Positions 59,967 to 64,000 of a DNA stretch of 64,000 nucleotides are shown piece after piece (position 1 is the first letter of the stretch; every line of letters begins with the position of its first letter). Made by a program: the position numbers and the translations under genes. Below the pieces are notes generated by a model. The model saw nothing but the letters and a program-made list of their open reading frames with translations, did not search any database and was not told where the DNA came from. Origin of the DNA: CAWIVH01 sp963839475 (GTDB lineage Bacteria > Acidobacteriota > UBA6911); assembly GCA_963839475.1 (NCBI GenBank), contig CAWIVH010000013.1, positions 248,001 to 312,000 on the forward strand, in the 5' to 3' direction.

Positions 59967-61379
59967 ATGGCAAAAAGAGCTGATGTGCTCGATAACGGAA
60001 CCGGCGGCAATCAACTCATTCAGGGATTGAGACTCTTTGATGCCACCACGATCATCATGGGGAGCATGATCGGTTCCGGCATCTTTATTGTATCAGCACA
60101 AATGGCACGGGAGCTGCAGTCTCCCGGCATGCTCCTCCTGGCCTGGGCGACAACAGCGCTCATGACCGTATTAGGCGCCCTGAGTTATGGTGAACTGGCC
60201 GCCGCCATGCCCCGCGCAGGTGGCCAGTACGTTTTTCTGCGCGAGGCCTTCAGCCCCCTATTTGGATTCCTCTACGGGTGGACCCTTTTCCTCGTCATCC
60301 AGACCGGGACCATTGCGGCGGTTGCGGTTGCATTCGCAAAGTTCCTCGGTCTTTTCCTTCCGTGGATTTCGGCATCCAGGATTCTTCTTGCCTTGCCTTT
60401 CGGATATGCGCTTTCCAGTCAGCAACTGGCAGCGATTACGGTCATTGCCCTGCTCACCTGGGTGAATACGCGCGGGTTGAGGGAAGGGGCGATGGTGCAG
60501 AATATTTTCACGGTGGCAAAAATAGGAGGCCTGCTGACGTTGGTGATTCTTGGATTTGTGATCCCGGCAAATCCGCAGGCGCTTTCTTCCAATTTCGGGG
60601 CCCTGTTCCCCTCATCCATCAACCTTGCGCTGCTTTCCATGCTTGGCGCATCGCTGGTAGGGTCGCTGTTCTCCTCGGATGCCTGGAATAATGTCACCTT
60701 CACAGGAAGTGAAGTCGTCAATCCCAAGCGGAATCTCCCCCTTTCGCTTTTCCTGGGAACCATGACGGTGTCCCTGATCTACCTCGCCGCCAATATCGTG
60801 TACCTGCGCATTCTTCCCCTCGCAGCCATCGCCTCCGCACCAGAAGATCGTGTCGGTACACTGACCGCACAGCACCTGATGGGAGCGGGAGGGTTGACGT
60901 TTATCACTACCTGCATTCTGATCTCCACCTTCGGCTGTATCAACGGCTTGATCCTGGCCGGCGCCCGAGTCTATTACGCGATGGCCAGGGACGGGCTGTT
61001 TTTTCGCAAGGCGGCGGAAGTGTCTGCTACGCGGCACACTCCGGTGTTTTCTCTTCTTATCCAGGCGGTCTGGGCGGCTCTCCTCACCTTGAGCGGGACG
61101 TACGGCGACCTGTTGGATTATGTCATTTTCGCGGCGCTGCTCTTCTACGTTCTAACTGTTGTAGGCCTTTTTGTCCTGCGCAAAAAGCGTCCCGATCTCG
61201 AGCGGCCTTACCGGGCGTTCGGCTATCCGGTTTTGCCGGCGCTATATATTTTCCTTGCCTCGCTGGTAATGCTGGATCTGCTCTGGGTCAAACCAAGGTT
61301 TACCTGGCCGGGTCTCATCATCGTACTGACCGGCGTGCCCGTGTACTTTCTCTGGCACCGCAGGAACCCGAAATCCTGA
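59967..61379 (+). CDS. APC-family amino acid permease (second copy)
   Basis: A 470-residue carrier with about 12 transmembrane helices, beginning LFDATTIIMGSMIGSGIFIVSAQMAREL. The GSGIF unwound helix and TFTGSEVVNPKRNLPLSLFLG are typical. It is a paralogue of the gene at 40961, though the two have diverged clearly. AAAGGGATGG precedes the ATG. It may import amino acids; substrate not predictable. Divergent from the oxidoreductase. Confidence 0.9.
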   Translation: MAKRADVLDNGTGGNQLIQGLRLFDATTIIMGSMIGSGIFIVSAQMARELQSPGMLLLAWATTALMTVLGALSYGELAAAMPRAGGQYVFLREAFSPLFGFLYGWTLFLVIQTGTIAAVAVAFAKFLGLFLPWISASRILLALPFGYALSSQQLAAITVIALLTWVNTRGLREGAMVQNIFTVAKIGGLLTLVILGFVIPANPQALSSNFGALFPSSINLALLSMLGASLVGSLFSSDAWNNVTFTGSEVVNPKRNLPLSLFLGTMTVSLIYLAANIVYLRILPLAAIASAPEDRVGTLTAQHLMGAGGLTFITTCILISTFGCINGLILAGARVYYAMARDGLFFRKAAEVSATRHTPVFSLLIQAVWAALLTLSGTYGDLLDYVIFAALLFYVLTVVGLFVLRKKRPDLERPYRAFGYPVLPALYIFLASLVMLDLLWVKPRFTWPGLIIVLTGVPVYFLWHRRNPKS

Positions 61380-61432
61380 GTTCTTCCCGTTCGGGTTGCG
61401 GGCCTACAACGCATTAAGGTGGATTGATTTTT

Positions 61433-62263
61433 ATGGTGAAGCTGAAGGCTAAACTGTACACGATCTGGTGCTGGACTGGCTGTGGCCTCAGCACGGCGTT
61501 CTGGGCTACCGTCTCCATCCTGGCCAGCCTCTTTTCCGGCAGCGGCCAACTGCAGCATTTCTGCATGAAGCGCTGGTCCAGGGATAACCTGTGGTTGTCG
61601 CGGGCGCGGGTCAGAATCGAGGGCCTCGAAAACATCGACCACGAGCATCCGCAGATATTCGCAGCCAACCACAGCGGTTTGCACGACATCCTTTCCCTGT
61701 CGGCCAATCTGCCGCTCCAGTTTCGCTGGGTGGCAAAGAAATCTCTCTTCAATGTTCCGTTCATGGGTTGGCATATGTCGCGCTCGGGCTACATTCCGAT
61801 TGACCGGGAGAATCCCCGGGAGGCGGCAAAAAGCATTATCGAGGCGGCGAAAGTCATCCGCGGGGGCGTCAATGCGATTGCCTTCCCGGAAGGGACGCGC
61901 AGTCGGACCGGCGCTTTGAGCCCGTTCCGGAGCGGAGCCTTTGCGCTGGCGCTTCGGACCGGCGTGCCGCTGGTTCCCATCACCCTTGAGGGTAGTTACC
62001 GCGTGATCATGCCCAAAACCCTGCAGGTGAACCCGGGCACCATTATCCGCATTAAGATTGACTCGCCGATTGATCTCTCGTCCTACTCACGCGGCGACAA
62101 GCACAAACTGATGGAGGATGTGCACGCCATTATGGACAGAAATCTCGAGTACCTTCGCGCCGCCCGCCGACCGGGCGAGGAGCGCGAGGACGCCGTCTTC
62201 CGCTGGATCTACGGTGACTCCGGCGGCCCGGATTATGACAGCCTGCGTGCCGCCGGCGGCTAG
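61433..62263 (+). CDS. plsC: 1-acyl-sn-glycerol-3-phosphate acyltransferase
   Basis: A 276-residue membrane-bound acyltransferase. An N-terminal hydrophobic segment (about residues 10-35) precedes the H-x4-D motif NHSGLHD and the PEGTRSRTGAL motif, with IPIDRENPREA between. It adds the second acyl chain to lysophosphatidate to make phosphatidate for phospholipids. AAGGTGG precedes ATG 61433; a TTG nine bases earlier is less likely. It follows the APC gene on the same strand by 53 bp. Confidence 0.92.
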   Translation: MVKLKAKLYTIWCWTGCGLSTAFWATVSILASLFSGSGQLQHFCMKRWSRDNLWLSRARVRIEGLENIDHEHPQIFAANHSGLHDILSLSANLPLQFRWVAKKSLFNVPFMGWHMSRSGYIPIDRENPREAAKSIIEAAKVIRGGVNAIAFPEGTRSRTGALSPFRSGAFALALRTGVPLVPITLEGSYRVIMPKTLQVNPGTIIRIKIDSPIDLSSYSRGDKHKLMEDVHAIMDRNLEYLRAARRPGEEREDAVFRWIYGDSGGPDYDSLRAAGG

Positions 62264-62332
62264 TTTCTGCGACGGGGCGTGTACGCCGCGTTCGCGATCT
62301 TCGCTAGGCATGCGGTTTGATCCATTGGCGAA

Positions 62333-63448
62333 TCATGTGCGTCGGCGGTGCGGGTCGCCGATCCAGCCTATCTTCCGGAAGAAGAAAAACATAACCACGG
62401 CAATCAGGATCATCATCAGCAGCGCGAAAGGATAGCCCCAGAACCAATTCAGCTCCGGCATGTTGAGGGGCGATTTCTCGGTATTGAAATTCATCCCGTA
62501 AATGCCCGCGATCAGGGTCATGGGGGCGAACAGGGCTGTGAACATCGTCAGGAATTTCATGATTTCGTTCATGCGATTGTTCAGGCTGGACAGATAGACC
62601 TCCATCAGGCTCGATGCGATGTCGCGGTAGTTTTCCAACAGATCAATGATCTGGATCACGTGATCGTAACAGTCGCGCAGATAAATGCGAGTCTCGGCGG
62701 AAATAAGGGAACTCTCTTCCCGGGCCAATGAACTGATCGCCTCGCGCAATGGCCAGATCGCACGGCGCAGAGCGAGCAGATCCCGCTTCACTTCGTGGAT
62801 GCGACCCACAATTTCCTTTTCCGGCTGAAGTACGACTTCATCTTCCAGCGCTTCCAGCTTTTCTCCATAGCGTTCGAGCAGCGGAAAGTAGTTGTCGATG
62901 GTCGCGTCCAGCAGCGCGTAGGCCAGGTAATCCGGGCCGGCAGTCCTGATCTTCCCTCCCGCCTTGCGGATGCGCTCACGGACCGCGTCGAAGCAGTCAC
63001 CGGGGTATTCCTGGAAGGTCAGAATATAGTTGGCACCCAGAAAAAGGCTCAGCTGGTCGAACTCCAGCTGGCTATTCATTTCGGCCATTCGCGCCACAAT
63101 AAAGTAATGCTTTTGGTAAATCTCGGCCTTCGCGCGCTGGTGAACGTTGACGACATCTTCCAGCGCCAGCCGGTGAAGGTCGAAAATCTCGCCCAGCTTG
63201 GCGATCGTGGCTGTGTCTCCCACCCCATCCACGTTGATCCAGGTGATGGGCCATTGGTTCAGGAACTCGGGTAGGGTGCCGGGGTCGGCCACCGTTTTTT
63301 CGAGGATCCCACCGGGGCCATAGGCGATGACATGGATAGTTGAAGGGGCAGCTCCCGGGTCCGCGACCAAAGTCCCCGGGGATGACCCGGGCGGTGTCCT
63401 GCGTTCCAGTTCGAGTTTCCTTCCTTTGCGTTTCGATTTTCTTGACAT
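62333..63448 (-). CDS. corA: CorA-type magnesium/cobalt transporter
   Basis: A 371-residue cation channel. The large N-terminal cytoplasmic funnel ends in the two C-terminal transmembrane helices with the pore motif GMN (AGIYGMNFNTEKSPLNMPELNWFWGYPFALLMMI). PITWINVDGVGD, LALEDVVNVHQRAKAEIYQKHYFIVARM and LTFQEYPGDCFDAVRERIR are family landmarks. ATG 63448 is favoured because GGAGGG lies about 10 bases upstream; ATG 63469 and GTG 63481 have no proper site. Transports Mg2+ (or Co2+/Ni2+). Confidence 0.93.
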   Translation of the reverse strand: MSRKSKRKGRKLELERRTPPGSSPGTLVADPGAAPSTIHVIAYGPGGILEKTVADPGTLPEFLNQWPITWINVDGVGDTATIAKLGEIFDLHRLALEDVVNVHQRAKAEIYQKHYFIVARMAEMNSQLEFDQLSLFLGANYILTFQEYPGDCFDAVRERIRKAGGKIRTAGPDYLAYALLDATIDNYFPLLERYGEKLEALEDEVVLQPEKEIVGRIHEVKRDLLALRRAIWPLREAISSLAREESSLISAETRIYLRDCYDHVIQIIDLLENYRDIASSLMEVYLSSLNNRMNEIMKFLTMFTALFAPMTLIAGIYGMNFNTEKSPLNMPELNWFWGYPFALLMMILIAVVMFFFFRKIGWIGDPHRRRT

Positions 63449-63503
63449 TCCCAGGATTCCCTCCAGCATTCCTTTGACCACGGCGAGTTGCGATGGTCGT
63501 CAT

Positions 63504-63533
63504 TTTACACCGAAACCCCTTTTGGGGTATGGT
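63504..63533 (+). promoter_or_regulatory. Promoter with palindromic spacer before the GRP-type transporter
   Basis: TTTACA (63504-63509) and TATGGT (63528-63533) are 18 bp apart. The spacer contains the perfect palindrome ACCCCTTTTGGGGT (63515-63528), placed where a repressor would block polymerase. It lies in the gap divergent to corA. Confidence 0.45.
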
Positions 63534-63557
63534 AGTGCGACTTTGCGGAGGGGTGCT

Positions 63558-64000
63558 ATGGTGGTCGTCCAGTCATATGCTCTGGCTGTTTGCATGTGCG
63601 TCGTCACAATGATCTGCTGGGGTTCGTGGGCCAACACTCAGAAATGGACCAGCCGCGAATGGCGATTCCAGCTGTATTACTGGGACTATGCGATCGGCGT
63701 TTTCCTGCTCGCTCTGGCTCTGGCGCTGACGCTCGGCAGCACGGGCACCGAAGGCAGGAGTTTCCTGGCCGATGTGGCCCAGGCGAGCGAAGCGTCTATG
63801 GGATCGGCTTTCCTGGGCGGAGTCATTTTCAACCTATCCAACATCCTACTGGTAGCAGCCATTGATATCGCAGGGATGGCGGTTGCCTTTCCAATCGGCG
63901 TTGGGCTGGCGCTTGTTCTGGGGGTGCTGACCAATTACTTTGCGGCTCCGGTCGGGAATCCATCGCTTTTGTTTGCCGGAGTGACATGCGTGGCCGCCGC
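63558..64000 (+). CDS. GRP/ureide-permease-like sugar transporter, 3' end outside window
   Basis: The first 147 residues of a membrane protein that runs off the window. GGAGGGG lies 5 bases before ATG 63558. The sequence MICWGSWANTQKWTSREW, FQLYYWDYAIGVFLLALALA and the third helix FNLSNILLVAAIDIAGMAVAFPIGVGLALVLGV match the DMT-superfamily GRP/RhaT-like sugar permeases. They transport glucose, rhamnose or similar sugars with a proton. As the last gene after the glycosidases it may bring in released sugars. Confidence 0.85.
   Translation, partial: MVVVQSYALAVCMCVVTMICWGSWANTQKWTSREWRFQLYYWDYAIGVFLLALALALTLGSTGTEGRSFLADVAQASEASMGSAFLGGVIFNLSNILLVAAIDIAGMAVAFPIGVGLALVLGVLTNYFAAPVGNPSLLFAGVTCVAA

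Noticed and set aside
1..64000. CRISPR arrays, insertion sequences, phage genes, tRNA or rRNA genes
   Set aside because: No direct-repeat arrays, transposase or integrase motifs, or tRNA/rRNA sequences could be seen. Computation (tRNAscan, IS search) would be needed to be certain.

Overview
This 64 kb window is a bacterial chromosome segment with about 46 protein genes (both edge genes cut off), no rRNA or tRNA that I could recognise, and no sign of insertion sequences, phage or CRISPR. The gene mix points to a soil or sediment Acidobacteriota-like organism: Tat-exported oxidoreductases and glycoside hydrolases, a YVTN-propeller phosphoesterase, TPR/GT-C mannosyltransferase-like proteins, a serine/threonine kinase, a minor-pilin cluster and an XrtA-type polysaccharide deacetylase. 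The phylum is an inference from gene content; no phylogenetic marker here settles it.

Layout. 1-6.7 kb: two large secreted or surface proteins (IPT/TIG repeats; TolB-like propeller plus FG-GAP-type repeats) and a TPR-containing GT-C membrane protein. 6.9-13.5 kb: Tat-exported Gfo/Idh/MocA oxidoreductase, Tat-type GH2 enzyme, SGNH hydrolase, proC and an exported PHP-domain protein. 13.7-17.9 kb: a promoter, a structured leader and a four-gene minor-pilin operon (V-W-FimT-X order), then a zinc-ribbon membrane protein. 18-21 kb: folE, a DUF2807 lipoprotein and a receiver-PilZ protein. 21-28.3 kb: GH78-type rhamnosidase, GT4 glycosyltransferase, LacZ-like GH2. 28.5-34.3 kb: a glycan-assembly operon (GT-C, GT2, ATP-grasp ligase, DUF3473-type deacetylase). 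34.4-40.1 kb: GH27 alpha-galactosidase and a 1,362-residue clan-A glycosidase with a carbohydrate-binding module inside its catalytic domain. 40-44.5 kb: unknown protein, APC permease, tadA, protein kinase. 44.5-48.1 kb: NAD synthesis (nrtR, nadA, nadC, smr) with two palindromic operators before nadA. 48.3-50.6 kb: ECF sigma factor, zinc anti-sigma factor and a Yip1-like/degenerate signal-peptidase fusion. 50.8-53.2 kb: propeller phosphoesterase. 53.3-58.7 kb: hexuronate catabolism (UxaE, SDR mannonate oxidoreductase, LarA-family enzyme, UxaA). 58.8-64 kb: Gfo/Idh/MocA oxidoreductase, second APC permease, PlsC, CorA and the start of a GRP-type sugar transporter.

Together, the alpha-rhamnosidase, beta- and alpha-galactosidases, uronate genes and sugar transporter fit growth on plant polysaccharide of the pectin/rhamnogalacturonan type. 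The points most worth following up are the LarA-family enzyme inside the uronate pathway, the self-contained NrtR-NAD regulon with paired operators, the Yip1/pseudo-signal-peptidase fusion behind an ECF sigma/anti-sigma pair, the three-way-junction leader of the minor-pilin operon, and the glycosidase with an inserted binding module.
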